Source of the DNA: Phycisphaeraceae bacterium
GTDB lineage: Bacteria > Planctomycetota > Phycisphaerae > Phycisphaerales > UBA1924
Assembly: GCA_019636535.1 (NCBI GenBank)
Contig: JAHBXK010000012.1
Span: forward strand, 23,692-87,691
Direction: 5' to 3'
DNA: 64,000 nucleotides
The position numbers and the translations under genes are program-made. Below are positions 36,945-49,720 of this stretch, one piece after another. The notes under the pieces are model-generated. The model did no database searches. It had not been told where the DNA came from and saw only the letters and a program-made list of their open reading frames with translations. Position 1 is the stretch's first letter, and every line of letters starts with the position of its first letter.

Positions 36945-37622
36945 GTGCCCCCGATCGACCTCATCGCGTGCCGGGTTTGCGGGCTGGTGCAGCGCACGCC
37001 CCCCTCGGCTGCAAACGCTCCCACCAGACGCGACCTCGCCTGCGCCCGCTGCGCTGAGCGACTCGTGCTCGATGCGCCCGAGCACGACCGCCGGATGCGC
37101 CAGCGCGTGCTGGCGCTCTCGCTCGCTGCGCTCCTGCTTTACCCCGCGGCGATGATCCTCCCAGTGCTTCGCATCGAGCAACTCGGTCACGGCCGGGACA
37201 CGACCATCTGGGGCGGCGCGGTGTCGCTCATCCGCGACGGCCACCTCGCCGTCGGCATCCTCGTGCTGGTCTGCTCGGTCATCATCCCGCCGGGCAAGTT
37301 GCTCGCACTCGTAGCGCTCAACTGGCCCGGTCTTGCCGATCGACTGCCAGGCCTTCCCCCGCACCGACGACACTTCATCGCCCGCGCGGTCGACTGGCTC
37401 GGACGCTGGGGCATGGTCGACGTACTGCTGGTCGCGGTGCTCATCGCCGCCGTCAAACTCGGAGACCTCATGTCCGTCCGCGCTGGGCCGGGCGTCACCG
37501 CCTTCGCCGCGGTTGTGGTGCTCAGCCTCTTCGCCTCCGCCGCCTTTGATCCGCGCTCGGTGTGGCGCAATCAGCCATCATCCGCACAACGCCGAGCCTC
37601 GCGCCGCGCGGTCCAGTCCTGA
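36945..37622 (+). CDS. pqiA: PqiA-like membrane protein
   Basis: 225 aa. GTG 36945 is chosen because it places the zinc-ribbon directly at the N-terminus (LIACRVCGLVQRT then LACARCAERLVL, two CxxC pairs), as in PqiA-type proteins. An ATG at 36937 is out of frame; a TTG at 36882 is possible. Four helices follow, with YPAAMILPVLRIEQLGHG and GRWGMVDVLLVAVLIAAVKL. PqiA forms the inner-membrane part of a lipid-transport system with PqiB; the PqiB-like gene follows after 24 bases. Here only one PqiA repeat is present. Confidence 0.85.
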   Translation: MPPIDLIACRVCGLVQRTPPSAANAPTRRDLACARCAERLVLDAPEHDRRMRQRVLALSLAALLLYPAAMILPVLRIEQLGHGRDTTIWGGAVSLIRDGHLAVGILVLVCSVIIPPGKLLALVALNWPGLADRLPGLPPHRRHFIARAVDWLGRWGMVDVLLVAVLIAAVKLGDLMSVRAGPGVTAFAAVVVLSLFASAAFDPRSVWRNQPSSAQRRASRRAVQS

Positions 37623-37646
37623 ACCACCCCGAACTTCAGCAAACCC

Positions 37647-38651
37647 ATGAGCGATCGCGAACCCAACCAACAGACCGGCGCTGAGATCCCCACCGCCGTG
37701 GTCCGATCCGATCGAACCGACAGCAACGCCCGCCTTTCGGGCCTGATCATCTGGTCCGTTCCGATCCTCGCAGCGGTGGTCGTTGTGGCCCTGCTGGCAC
37801 AGGCGCTCGCCGGGCGCGGTCCGACCATCACCATCGCCTTCCTCAGCGGCCACGGCCTGAAAGTCGGTGATCCCGTGATGTACCGCGGCGTGCGCGTCGG
37901 CGAAGTAACCGCCATCCGCATCGGCCCCAAGCTCGACGGGCTCGAGGTCGACGCCCGGCTGCAGCGCGACGCCGCCGGTCTCGCACGCGAGGGCGCCCGC
38001 TTCTGGATCGTCCGCCCGGAACTTTCTCTTTCGCGCGTCGCAGGCCTCGAAACGCTCATCGGCCCGCGATACATCGAAGTTGTGCCCCCACAGGGTGGCA
38101 TCAGCGCCACCGCGGCGACGGTCGGGATCGTGACCGTCTTCCGCGGATTGGAAGACCCTCCCGGCTACACGGCCTCCCCATCTTCACTCGCGTCGCCTGA
38201 AGCAGCCGCCGTCGACACCGCCGCGACTCCCGAACTCACGCTCATCCTCGAAGCCCAACGCCTCGCCTCCACACAGCCCGGCTCGCCCGTGCTCTTCCGC
38301 GGCTTCAAGGTCGGTCACGTCGCCGAGATCATGCTCAGCCCGACCGGCCAGAAGGTGGAAGTCCGGGTCGTCGTTCATCCCCAATACGCGCACCTCGTGC
38401 GTAAGAACACACGCTGGTGGGTCTCCTCCGGCATCGGCATCGACTTCGGGCTCGTCGGAGGCCTGAGCGTCCGGGCAGGCTCGCTCGAAAGCGTGATCTC
38501 CGGCGGTGTCGCCTTCGCCACGCCCGACCGCCCGGGCCCGCGTGCCGTCCCCGGCGATCGCTTCACGCTCGAGCCCGAGGCGGGCAAGGACTGGGCCGAT
38601 TGGTCCCCGAATCTCAGCCCGAGCGCTGGGGGCGGCATGATCGTGCGCTGA
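37647..38651 (+). CDS. pqiB: PqiB-like MCE-domain protein
   Basis: 334 aa. One N-terminal membrane helix (LIIWSVPILAAVVVVALLAQ) is followed by two MCE domains. The first begins at TITIAFLSGHGLKVGDPVMY with RGVRVGEVTAIRI; the second at TLILEAQRLASTQPGSPVLF with RGFKVGHVAEIML. MCE proteins form periplasmic hexameric tunnels for lipids between inner and outer membranes. E. coli PqiB has three MCE domains and is larger, so this is a shorter version. No PqiC-like lipoprotein follows. Operon with pqiA. Confidence 0.88.
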   Translation: MSDREPNQQTGAEIPTAVVRSDRTDSNARLSGLIIWSVPILAAVVVVALLAQALAGRGPTITIAFLSGHGLKVGDPVMYRGVRVGEVTAIRIGPKLDGLEVDARLQRDAAGLAREGARFWIVRPELSLSRVAGLETLIGPRYIEVVPPQGGISATAATVGIVTVFRGLEDPPGYTASPSSLASPEAAAVDTAATPELTLILEAQRLASTQPGSPVLFRGFKVGHVAEIMLSPTGQKVEVRVVVHPQYAHLVRKNTRWWVSSGIGIDFGLVGGLSVRAGSLESVISGGVAFATPDRPGPRAVPGDRFTLEPEAGKDWADWSPNLSPSAGGGMIVR

Positions 38652-38665
38652 ACGCGTCCGGTCGA

Positions 38666-39505
38666 TCAGGCCATCGGCTCAACAGCATCCAGCGCACAAC
38701 GCTCAACGCGCCCATCGCTCGTGCGGATCATCGCCATCCCTTCAACAGGATCGATCGACTCCAGCACCCCCTCGATCGATGTTCCGTCCGGCAGCGTGAA
38801 CCGCATCGGCACACCGATGCCGACCAGCCACGCCCGATACGCGTCGATCACCTCCCGCGTGCCCACGCCCGATGCGTGCGCCCTGAGTCGCTCCGCCAGA
38901 CACTCGCGGATCAGCGTCAGATCGAATCGACGACCAAAGGCCGCGCACAACGAAATCGCCCCGCTCGCACTCCCCACCGCTTCAAGTTCGCCGGCTTCGA
39001 TATTCACGTTCACGCCCACACCGATCACCAGCCACGCCGTGCCCGGCGTGTTGTGCCGGGCCGCAGAGAGTTCCACCTCGGCCAGCAGCCCCCCCACTTT
39101 CTTCCACGCTCCAGCCGTTCGAGGCCCACCGCCTTCCGTCCGTTCCACAACCACCAGATCGTTCGGCCACTTCAGCCTCAGCCGCGCGCGATCGTGCTCG
39201 GCCACACCCGACTCGGCCAGCGCAACGTCCACACCCTCACGCACCGCGACACCCAGCCGAACGCCCAATCCGCGCAGGCGGTCGGGCGCTTCGCTCCGTG
39301 GAAACGGAACCGCCAACGACATCCACACCCCGCCCGCCGGGCTGAGCCAGTTCCTTGATCGCCGACCCCGCCCCGCCGTCTGCCGGCCCGCCCACACAAG
39401 CGTCGGTCCTCGCAGCATCCCCGCGGCGACCTCTCGGCGCAGGTACGCGTTGGTCGAATCGACCTCATCGAACTCCCGCCGCTCGATCTCCGGCCCGGTG
39501 TGCAT
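38666..39505 (-). CDS. birA: biotin-[acetyl-CoA carboxylase] ligase
   Basis: 279 aa from ATG 39505. It activates biotin to biotinyl-AMP and attaches it to the carboxylase carrier. Motifs: EFDEVDSTNAYLRR, the AMP-binding GRGRRSRNWLSPAGGVWMSL, LRLKWPNDLVV, and KVGGLLAEVELS, with the small C-terminal SH3-like domain (FTLPDGTSIEGVLESIDP). It lacks the DNA-binding N-terminus of E. coli BirA, so it is a class I, non-regulatory enzyme. Convergent with pqiB (14 bases apart). Confidence 0.92.
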   Translation of the reverse strand: MHTGPEIERREFDEVDSTNAYLRREVAAGMLRGPTLVWAGRQTAGRGRRSRNWLSPAGGVWMSLAVPFPRSEAPDRLRGLGVRLGVAVREGVDVALAESGVAEHDRARLRLKWPNDLVVVERTEGGGPRTAGAWKKVGGLLAEVELSAARHNTPGTAWLVIGVGVNVNIEAGELEAVGSASGAISLCAAFGRRFDLTLIRECLAERLRAHASGVGTREVIDAYRAWLVGIGVPMRFTLPDGTSIEGVLESIDPVEGMAMIRTSDGRVERCALDAVEPMA

Positions 39506-39586
39506 GCACACAAGTGTCTGTCGCCCGAGCACGCCGGACGAGCAGCCGATCAACTCCGATGACCGACTCCCGAAAGTCCGAGTGCG

Positions 39587-40543
39587 TCAGCGTTGCCGTC
39601 GGCGTGAACCCGCCATCGCCGCGCCAAACGCCAACAGCACTCCCGCGCCCGGCGCGGGAATCCCGGGATCGAACCCCGTGTAGTTCGGCTGGTGAACCTG
39701 CCCGTTGGCCGTGAACCGCCGCACGAAAACAGACCCGTCGATCGACGTGGTGTTGGTCAGGTGCGCTTCCGGCGCCAGGATCGCTCCGTTGAAGTTCCGA
39801 TCCACCGTCAGCGACGCCGCTTCCACGAAATTCCACATCGTGTTCGCACGCACAAAGGGCGTCGTCCAGTCGCCGACCATGTTGAAGGTCGTCGTGAGCG
39901 CAGCGCCGGCCACGTTGATCACGATCGCCGTGGCGCCGTTGAGTTCCAGATCGATGCTCTCGAAAGTGCCGTTCCCGAAGAGCGTCCCGGCGGGAAGGTC
40001 GAAGACCGCGAGCCCGTTGGCATCGGGATTGGCCGTGAAGCGAAGCCGGTTCGACAGCATCGGCGCGGGCGCCACCGTGCTGTTGGGCGTCAGGGCGCTC
40101 ATCGCGGCCGAGGTGCCCTGAAGAATCGCGCTGTAATCCCCCGCCAACGTCTGCACCGACGGGTCATCGATCTGCTGCGCACCCGGACCGTTCAGGTTCA
40201 GCCCGCCCGTCCGCGTCCCACCGATCCGCAGATTCCCCGCGTTCAGGTTGATCTGGTTGTTCACCTGAATGTGCCGACCCACGATCAGCGTGTCCACCCC
40301 AACAAACGCCGGCGGGCTGATCTGCGTCGCAAACGTGCTGCCCGGCCCAGCCAAGTCGCGTCCGATGAACGCTCGACCCTCATAGTCGGAGGTCGCGAAC
40401 ATGTCCTGCGTCACCAGGATGTTGAAGTCCTGCAGGATCCCTGCCCGAGACTCATTCACCAGGCCCGCACCGACCGCCGCCACGCCGACAGCAGCCGACA
40501 GCACCGCCCGACGAACCGACAACGCACCGCCAACCCTGATCAT
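39587..40543 (-). CDS. choice-of-anchor A family secreted protein with PEP-CTERM-like tail
   Basis: 318 aa from ATG 40543, preceded by GGAGAGGAG. Signal peptide ends around NESRAG. The body matches the choice-of-anchor A pattern: LQDFNILVTQDMFATSDYEG, GRAFIGRDLAG, LIVGRHIQVNNQINLNAG, then IVINVAGAAL and NFNGAILAPEAHL. The C-terminus IPAPGAGVLLAFGAAMAGSR plus RRQR is PEP-CTERM-like. The family is surface exposed and often linked to adhesion or biofilm matrix. Divergent from a pseudopilin gene. The intervening 150 bases contain a small palindrome. Confidence 0.83.
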   Translation of the reverse strand: MIRVGGALSVRRAVLSAAVGVAAVGAGLVNESRAGILQDFNILVTQDMFATSDYEGRAFIGRDLAGPGSTFATQISPPAFVGVDTLIVGRHIQVNNQINLNAGNLRIGGTRTGGLNLNGPGAQQIDDPSVQTLAGDYSAILQGTSAAMSALTPNSTVAPAPMLSNRLRFTANPDANGLAVFDLPAGTLFGNGTFESIDLELNGATAIVINVAGAALTTTFNMVGDWTTPFVRANTMWNFVEAASLTVDRNFNGAILAPEAHLTNTTSIDGSVFVRRFTANGQVHQPNYTGFDPGIPAPGAGVLLAFGAAMAGSRRRQR

Positions 40544-40643
40544 CCGGTATCTCCTCTCCACCACCCTCTACCCCGCCCGCTTCGACATCGGTCCGAACAG
40601 TACGCAACATCCCCTGTTTAGGGTCCACGAGGCCGGATTGTGG

Positions 40644-40662
40644 AGTAATTCTCGCGATTACT
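40644..40662. promoter_or_regulatory. palindrome in divergent promoter region, possible operator
   Basis: AGTAAT - seven bases - ATTACT, in a local AT-rich patch between the choice-of-anchor A gene and the pseudopilin gene. Symmetry is perfect over 6-bp half-sites. It could bind a dimeric regulator; this is the only evidence. Confidence 0.3.
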
Positions 40663-40693
40663 GTTGTTTTTACTAGGCAGCCGGAGACGACCG

Positions 40694-41431
40694 ATGCCAA
40701 CGACACTGACGCTTCCGCCGACCAACTCCCGCCGAAACGCCGCATTCACGCTCATCGAACTGCTCGTCGTCATCGCCGTCATCGCGCTCCTGATCGGGAT
40801 CCTGCTTCCCGCGCTCTCCGCCGCACGCGACTCGGCACGCAAGACCCGCTGCCTCGCCTCGCACAAGAGCCTCATCGCCGCAGCGCTGCTCTACGCCGAC
40901 GATGCACGCGAGCAACTGCCCCATCCGAACTGGGGGCCGGTCTCCACGGGCTGGCTCTACGACGGCAATCCCAACCAGATCCACGACGATGCGCTCGGAC
41001 CATCCACCGGCCTCATCTGGCCCTATCTCGGCGGCGACACAGGCGTCAACAACCTCAAGCTCGCCGAGGTCTATCGATGCCCATCGCACAAAGGGCCGTA
41101 TCGCGGCACGGGCCGGCTGGCGAGTTTCCAGATGAACGGCGCGGTGCTCGGCTACGGCCGGTCGCCGTGGTCGTTCCGCATCTCGATGTTCATGCCGATC
41201 GCGACGGTCTTCTGGGAGTCCGACGAGGACGGCATCAACGACGCCAACTGGAACGACGGCGCCAGTTTCCCCACCGAGAGCATCGCCCGCAACCACGCCG
41301 GCGGCCGAGGCTCCACGCTCGCGCTGATCGACGGTTCGGCCTATTGGATGACCGTCCCCGAGCACGACCGCGAACTGGTCCGTTACCCGGGTCGGCTCTG
41401 GTCCGCTCCCGACTCTCGCGACGGACGCTGA
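40694..41431 (+). CDS. pseudopilin-like protein
   Basis: 245 aa from ATG 40694 with GGAG upstream. Prepilin-type N-terminus NAAFTLIELLVVIAVIALLI at about residues 17-36 followed by a long helix and LLPALSAARDSARKTRCLAS, as in the planctomycete prepilin-like family. The C-terminus carries GGRGSTLALIDGSAYWM, the equivalent of the H-x-DG region. No type II secretion or pilus assembly gene is adjacent. It is divergent from a surface protein with PEP-CTERM-like tail, a pairing also seen at 11.9-15.2 kb. Confidence 0.85.
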   Translation: MPTTLTLPPTNSRRNAAFTLIELLVVIAVIALLIGILLPALSAARDSARKTRCLASHKSLIAAALLYADDAREQLPHPNWGPVSTGWLYDGNPNQIHDDALGPSTGLIWPYLGGDTGVNNLKLAEVYRCPSHKGPYRGTGRLASFQMNGAVLGYGRSPWSFRISMFMPIATVFWESDEDGINDANWNDGASFPTESIARNHAGGRGSTLALIDGSAYWMTVPEHDRELVRYPGRLWSAPDSRDGR

Positions 41432-41455
41432 TCACGATCCAACAACTTCACCCCC

Positions 41456-41725
41456 CTACCCCACCCACCTGACGATCAGCGCGATCAGCACCAGAACCAC
41501 CGGCACACCCACCACCCACGAGAGCGTCAGCACGGGATAGCGCTTGAGCCAACTGATGATCATCAGGTCGCTCATCGTCCACGCCGCGTTCGCCTCGTAC
41601 TCCTTCAGCGACTCGATGCTCTTGCGCTCCGCGGTCTTCTTTGCCAACGACTCGCCGTAGCGGTTCATCGCCTCCCCCATCTTTCGCCCGCTCACTTTCT
41701 CGTACAGGTCAGGATCGATGGCCAT
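41456..41725 (-). CDS. small single-pass membrane protein
   Basis: 89 aa. ATG 41725 follows AAAGGAG with good spacing; the frame upstream (to 41857) lacks a site. The first 50 residues are charged and helical (MAIDPDLYEKVSGRKMGEAM, then RYGESLAKKTAERKSIESL), followed by one hydrophobic segment at the C-terminus (LTLSWVVGVPVVLVLIALIV). It lies 135 bases downstream of gcvP on the same strand. I do not recognise it; a small tail-anchored protein is the best description. Confidence 0.7.
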   Translation of the reverse strand: MAIDPDLYEKVSGRKMGEAMNRYGESLAKKTAERKSIESLKEYEANAAWTMSDLMIISWLKRYPVLTLSWVVGVPVVLVLIALIVRWVG

Positions 41726-41860
41726 CGCCCGCGCTCCTTTCACCCTGGCTCGATCCGCCGAGCGTGCGCCCCCGCCCACACCATTCTTGATCGTGCTTCG
41801 ATTCGTTCGCTTTCTCGCTCCGCTCGCAATTCGCGAACCGCAGCGCCCGCCCTTCATCGC

Positions 41861-44998
<3,138 letters not shown>

Positions 44999-45222
44999 AC
45001 CTGTCCCTTCATGCCCCGCCCCCCGGACGCTCAGGCCGGATGGGCTCGATTTGCCCAAATCCGAGCCATTCAACGAACTTTAGGAGGCTCAACGCGAACC
45101 ACCATCCGTGGAACAAACCCACCCTCTTGTCTGACGCATCTGAACCCATCAACCGACAGTCCGGTACGATCCTGCGTAGGCAACCCGTCAAGTCCGACCC
45201 TTATCCAACCGGAACCCCCCGC

Positions 45223-47271
45223 ATGAGCATCCCGACTCGGTCCGCCCGTCGTTCCCCGCGCTTGGCTTCGATCCTCGTAGCCCTGTCGATGCCGGTCGGT
45301 TCGCTCTTCGCGGCACCGCTGACGACCGAGACGCCCTCATCCGTTCCATACGCGGCCGACGCCGCCACGCTGCGAGCCCTCATCCCCTTCAACGACGCAC
45401 GCGACACCGCCCTCTACCAGCAGCACGTCCTCACCCTCTCCAACCCCTTCTTCGAAGGCCGCGGCCCCGGCACGCGAGGCAACCGCCTCGCCGCCGAGTA
45501 CCTCGAGCACCAGTTCAAGACCCTGGGCCTCAAGCCCGTCTTCGTCGAGACCGAAGGTGGACCGGCTAACTCCTACATGCAGACCTTCACAGCGGGCACC
45601 GAAGCCGTTGCGGGCACTGCAGAGTTCGCCCTCGTATCCGGCGAGTCACGTACCACGCTCGTCCCCAACGCCGACTTCACGGTCCTCGGGTTCTCCTCCG
45701 ACGCCAACCTGACGGTCGCCCCCATGGTCTTCGTCGGCTACGCCCTTGAGGACGCCGGCACCGACGAATCTCCGTACACCAGTTTCGCCGAGAACGATGA
45801 CCTCACGGGCAAGATCGCCGTCCTGCTCCGCTTCGAACCCATGACCGACGAGGGCAAGAGCCTCTGGCGCGACGGGCGCTCGGGCTGGACGGGCGCTGCC
45901 GGCCTCGGCGGCAAGATCCGCAACACCCTCGCACGCGGCGCTGCGGGCGTGATCGTCATCAATCCGCCGGGCACGCAAGACCCCCGAGTCGAGAAACTCG
46001 AATCCACCGCCGCCAGCGCCTCGTGGATGCGCAGGCAGGACGTCCCCATCGTCCTGCTCAGCCCCGAAGCCGGAGACCGCCTCGTCCGCGCGGCCGATGC
46101 GCAGGGCCGCTCGCTCTTGGACCTGCGGCGCCTCGCCGACACGCAGACCGAGCCGAACCTGATCCCACTCTCCAACGCCTCGCTTGCTCTCAACGTGGCG
46201 CTCGAACGCCGACCGCGTGTCACGTGGAACGTTGCGGGCCTCCTCCCAGGCAGGGGCGACCTCGCCGAGCAGGTCATCATCGTTGGGGCACACTTCGACC
46301 ACGTCGGCTACGGCTACACCGGCGGCTCACGCTCCAACGAACTCGGCGTCATCCACCCCGGCGCCGACGACAACGCCAGCGGCACCACGGGCATGATCCT
46401 CGCCGCCGACCTGCTCAGCCGGGCCTACGCCCAACTCCCCTCCGACATCTCCGCCCGCTCCATCCTCTTCATCGGCTTCAGCGCTGAGGAGATGGGCCTG
46501 ATCGGCTCCCGCTACTTCGTCCGCAACAACCCCTTCAGCGCCACGGCCGTCTACGCCATGCTCAACCTCGACATGATCGGCCGGCTCAGAGACCGCAAAC
46601 TCGAGATCGCCGGCACCGGCACCGCCAAGGGCCTGCGCGATCTGGTTGTGCCCCTCTTCGAGGAAGCCGGCTTCGAGGTCAACGCCCAGCCCGGCGGACG
46701 CGGCCCCTCAGACCACGCCTCCTTCTACGCCGCCGACATCCCGGTCCTTCACCTCTTCACCGGCCTGCACGACGAGTACCACACGCCGCGCGACACCGCC
46801 GACCTGATCAACCACGAGGGCGGCGTCGACATCACGCACGGCCTCTCCGAGTTCACCATCCGCCTCGCCACGCGCCCAGAGCCGCTCGAGTTCACCTCCA
46901 CCGATCGCGGCGGAGCCCGACGCGGGCGCGGCGACCGAGCCGCGGGCGACGAGGCACAGGACGACCAGCCCCGCACACCCATGGGCAACGTCCGCATCCG
47001 GTTCGGCATCAGCCCCGGCACCTACGCCGAAGACGAGACGGGCGTCCTGGTCGGCGAGGTCTTCCCCAACACTTCCGCCGCCGATGCGGGCATCATCGCC
47101 GGCGACCGTCTGACCAAGTGGAACGGTGAGGCCATTCCCGACGTGGCCGGATGGATGGAGTTCCTTGCCAAGCACGCGCCCGGCGACGTCGTTCAGGTCA
47201 CGCTCATGCGCGAAGGCCAGGAACTGACCCTCCCCGTCACGCTCCGCGCACGCGAACGACGGGATCAGTGA
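45223..47271 (+). CDS. secreted M28 family aminopeptidase with PA and PDZ domains
   Basis: 682 aa from ATG 45223. Signal peptide ends near VGSLFAAP. A PA-type insert (about residues 140-310) precedes the M28 zinc peptidase core: IVGAHFDHVGYG (His), HPGADDNASGTTGM (Asp), IGFSAEEMGLIGSRY (Glu pair), LNLDMIGR (Asp) and LFTGLHDEYHTPRDT (His). The C-terminal 100 residues form a PDZ domain (GVLVGEVFPNTSAADAGIIA, GDRLTKWNGE). Such enzymes release amino acids from extracellular peptides. Longer frames upstream overlap gcvP. Divergent from gcvP. Confidence 0.9.
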   Translation: MSIPTRSARRSPRLASILVALSMPVGSLFAAPLTTETPSSVPYAADAATLRALIPFNDARDTALYQQHVLTLSNPFFEGRGPGTRGNRLAAEYLEHQFKTLGLKPVFVETEGGPANSYMQTFTAGTEAVAGTAEFALVSGESRTTLVPNADFTVLGFSSDANLTVAPMVFVGYALEDAGTDESPYTSFAENDDLTGKIAVLLRFEPMTDEGKSLWRDGRSGWTGAAGLGGKIRNTLARGAAGVIVINPPGTQDPRVEKLESTAASASWMRRQDVPIVLLSPEAGDRLVRAADAQGRSLLDLRRLADTQTEPNLIPLSNASLALNVALERRPRVTWNVAGLLPGRGDLAEQVIIVGAHFDHVGYGYTGGSRSNELGVIHPGADDNASGTTGMILAADLLSRAYAQLPSDISARSILFIGFSAEEMGLIGSRYFVRNNPFSATAVYAMLNLDMIGRLRDRKLEIAGTGTAKGLRDLVVPLFEEAGFEVNAQPGGRGPSDHASFYAADIPVLHLFTGLHDEYHTPRDTADLINHEGGVDITHGLSEFTIRLATRPEPLEFTSTDRGGARRGRGDRAAGDEAQDDQPRTPMGNVRIRFGISPGTYAEDETGVLVGEVFPNTSAADAGIIAGDRLTKWNGEAIPDVAGWMEFLAKHAPGDVVQVTLMREGQELTLPVTLRARERRDQ

Positions 47272-47371
47272 GTGATCGCCTCATCATGGTTCCCAATTCA
47301 AGACCGTGTAGTAAAGTGGCTTGCCGCAATCGGATCTGCACGGCCATCGCTCAAAGTCCAACAAGATGAGC

Positions 47372-49720
47372 CTATCCGCACAGACTGCCGAGGCTCGCAT
47401 TCCAATCCGTCAAGTAGTCCAGCAGGTCGCTCAGATCCACCGTCCCGTCGCCGTCGTAGTCGCCGTTGGTGCCCGGCGCTGCGCTTTGCCCGAGATGAGT
47501 CAACCAAGCGTCCAAGAACGTAACCAGATCGACATAATCGATCATGCAATCCCCCGTCGAGTCAGCAGGACATGCAACGCCCAGCGAGTACTGCGCAAAG
47601 TACGCGGACACACCAGAATCAACGACCGTGAATTGGCCGCCGATCGACAGCATGTTCGGACCGGACCGAACGATCGAGTAGACAGTGGCGTTCGTACCCG
47701 ATCCGAGCGCTGCCCAGCCATTGGAGTTCCATCTCGCGATGTTGCTCGCGGGAACGCCCCCAGCACTTGAGAAGGTGCCGCCGATCACATAGTCATTCGC
47801 GTTGACGCGCACGATCGTTCGCACCGATCCGTTCGTGCCGCCGTCCAGAGTTTGCCAGGCTGCACCGTCCCACCTGACGACGCGTGGAGCGGGACTGCCG
47901 CCCGCCTGGGTGAACGACCCGACTGCAACAATCGCGCCATCAGGCTCGCTGACCATTCCTTCGACTCCCGGCCCGACGCCCTGGCCGATCGCGTGCCACG
48001 CCGACCCATCCCATCGGGCCACGCCGCTGGCTTGAACGTCTCCCGCGGCCGTGAACGCGCCGCCGGCGAGAACTTCGCCGTTTGCGCGCAAGTGGAGAGA
48101 TGTGACCACGGAATCCATCCCGCCGCCCATGGGCTGCCAGACACTCCCATCCCAACGTGCAACGCGGTTGACCGTAACACCAGCCACTTCTGTAAAATTC
48201 CCTCCCGCGATGACCTGACCCCCGGGAATCGCGAGCAGACTGCGGACCTGACCATTGAACGCCGGACCGAACGGCTGCCACCTCGTGCCATCCCACCAGC
48301 GCACTTGATTCCCACTCACAAGGAGAATTCGGCCATCGTCCAGTTCAGCAAGATCGCCGTCTTGCGACCCCACGGATGCATCCTTGTCCATCGCAAGCCA
48401 CTCACTTCCGTTCCAACGCGCTACTCGGCGCGCTGCAATGCTCCCTGCGGTGTTAAACTCTCCGAGCGCCAACACTTCTCCGTTTCGCATAGTGAGCAGC
48501 TTCTTGATGCGGTCATTGAAGCCGGTGCTCAACGCGGACCAGTGACTACCGTCCCACAGCGCAAGATGCTCGATCGGAATGGAGCCAGAGGCACGTAGGT
48601 TCCCGCCCACGACCACACCGCCGTCCGGCCGTTCCAAGATTGCGTGAATCTTACTGCCACCCGGCCCATGAGTTCCGAGTCTCGACCATGCATCTCCATC
48701 CCACACATAGACTTCTCCGAGAAGTCCGGCTATCAGCGAGCCATCAGACATGACCTTTAGTGAGCAGACATCGCTCGAAAAGCCCGATCCGAGCCGGTGC
48801 CACTCAGTGCCGTTCCATCGGGCGATGTTCCGAATGGTCGGTTCATCGACAACCGCGAAGAAGCCGCCGACCACCACATCGCCATCGGGCATCACAACCA
48901 AAGACGCGCACAGAGGGTTGGCTTGAATCAGACCATTCCCGAGAGAATGCCAGGCAGAGCCGTCCCATCGAGCGATGCCCGAGGCCGGGACGTTTCCCGC
49001 GTGCGAAAAACTCCCCGTGACGATGACGTCACCGTTCGGCGACGCCGCGACAGCCCGGACCTCGGCGCCCAGGCCGCTTCCCGACACCCCACTTCCCAAA
49101 GGACCCCAAGCGGTGCCGTTCCACTTCGCGATCCCCCGTGTGAGAATCGATCCGGATCGACCGAACCTGCCTCCCGCAACCACCTCGCCACTCGGAAGCG
49201 TGGCGAGCGAGTTCACGAAGTAGTCGAACCCCGCCCCCATGGCCTCCCACGCCGACCCGGACCACTTGGCGACGAATCCCGTCTGCAACCCACCCGCTTG
49301 AAAGAAACTCCCTCCCGCGATCAACTCTCCGTTCGGAGTTGTCGCCAACGCTTTGACCGTGCCATTCATGCCCGCGCCAAGCGTGCTCCACTCGCCGGTG
49401 TCGGGATTCCACATCGCGATCCGATCCGCAGCGACATTTCCGATGATGGTGAAAGCTCCGCCAATCACCAAACAGCGGGGCTGCGGACCATCCCCATCCG
49501 GGTCCCACCACTCCAGGGCGTGAACGGGCCCGTTCGCACCAGCGATGGCTTGGCCGGGCTCCCATCGCCCCTCGCCACATTGCGCAATCGCGTTGAACGG
49601 CAACCCGATCAACCACAACCCGAGGAGCAGGTAGCGGCACAGCGAACTCAGCGGCGACCAAGTCAGGAATGACCGACCACGAACCGCGCAGGGATACCCT
49701 GCATCGAAGGACTTCATCAT
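47372..49720 (-). CDS. secreted kelch/WD-like repeat protein with dockerin-like tail
   Basis: 782 aa. ATG 49720 (or 49717) follows GGAG. Signal peptide ends near FNAIAQ. The body consists of about a dozen repeats of roughly 50 residues with the pattern ARWDGSAWHAIGQG, then a PDGAIVAVGSF-like strand and TQAGGSPAPRVVRWDG, typical of a large planctomycete beta-propeller family. The C-terminus has two calcium-loop modules (DSTGDCMIDYVDLVTFLDAW and DYDGDGTVDLSDLLDYLTDW). No catalytic motif. Base use is less GC-biased at third positions than in neighbours. Probably extracellular; function unknown. Confidence 0.82.
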   Translation of the reverse strand: MMKSFDAGYPCAVRGRSFLTWSPLSSLCRYLLLGLWLIGLPFNAIAQCGEGRWEPGQAIAGANGPVHALEWWDPDGDGPQPRCLVIGGAFTIIGNVAADRIAMWNPDTGEWSTLGAGMNGTVKALATTPNGELIAGGSFFQAGGLQTGFVAKWSGSAWEAMGAGFDYFVNSLATLPSGEVVAGGRFGRSGSILTRGIAKWNGTAWGPLGSGVSGSGLGAEVRAVAASPNGDVIVTGSFSHAGNVPASGIARWDGSAWHSLGNGLIQANPLCASLVVMPDGDVVVGGFFAVVDEPTIRNIARWNGTEWHRLGSGFSSDVCSLKVMSDGSLIAGLLGEVYVWDGDAWSRLGTHGPGGSKIHAILERPDGGVVVGGNLRASGSIPIEHLALWDGSHWSALSTGFNDRIKKLLTMRNGEVLALGEFNTAGSIAARRVARWNGSEWLAMDKDASVGSQDGDLAELDDGRILLVSGNQVRWWDGTRWQPFGPAFNGQVRSLLAIPGGQVIAGGNFTEVAGVTVNRVARWDGSVWQPMGGGMDSVVTSLHLRANGEVLAGGAFTAAGDVQASGVARWDGSAWHAIGQGVGPGVEGMVSEPDGAIVAVGSFTQAGGSPAPRVVRWDGAAWQTLDGGTNGSVRTIVRVNANDYVIGGTFSSAGGVPASNIARWNSNGWAALGSGTNATVYSIVRSGPNMLSIGGQFTVVDSGVSAYFAQYSLGVACPADSTGDCMIDYVDLVTFLDAWLTHLGQSAAPGTNGDYDGDGTVDLSDLLDYLTDWNASLGSLCG

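Noticed and set aside
44999..45222. Glycine riboswitch before gcvP
   Set aside because: No tandem glycine aptamer motif is visible in the 224-base divergent gap.
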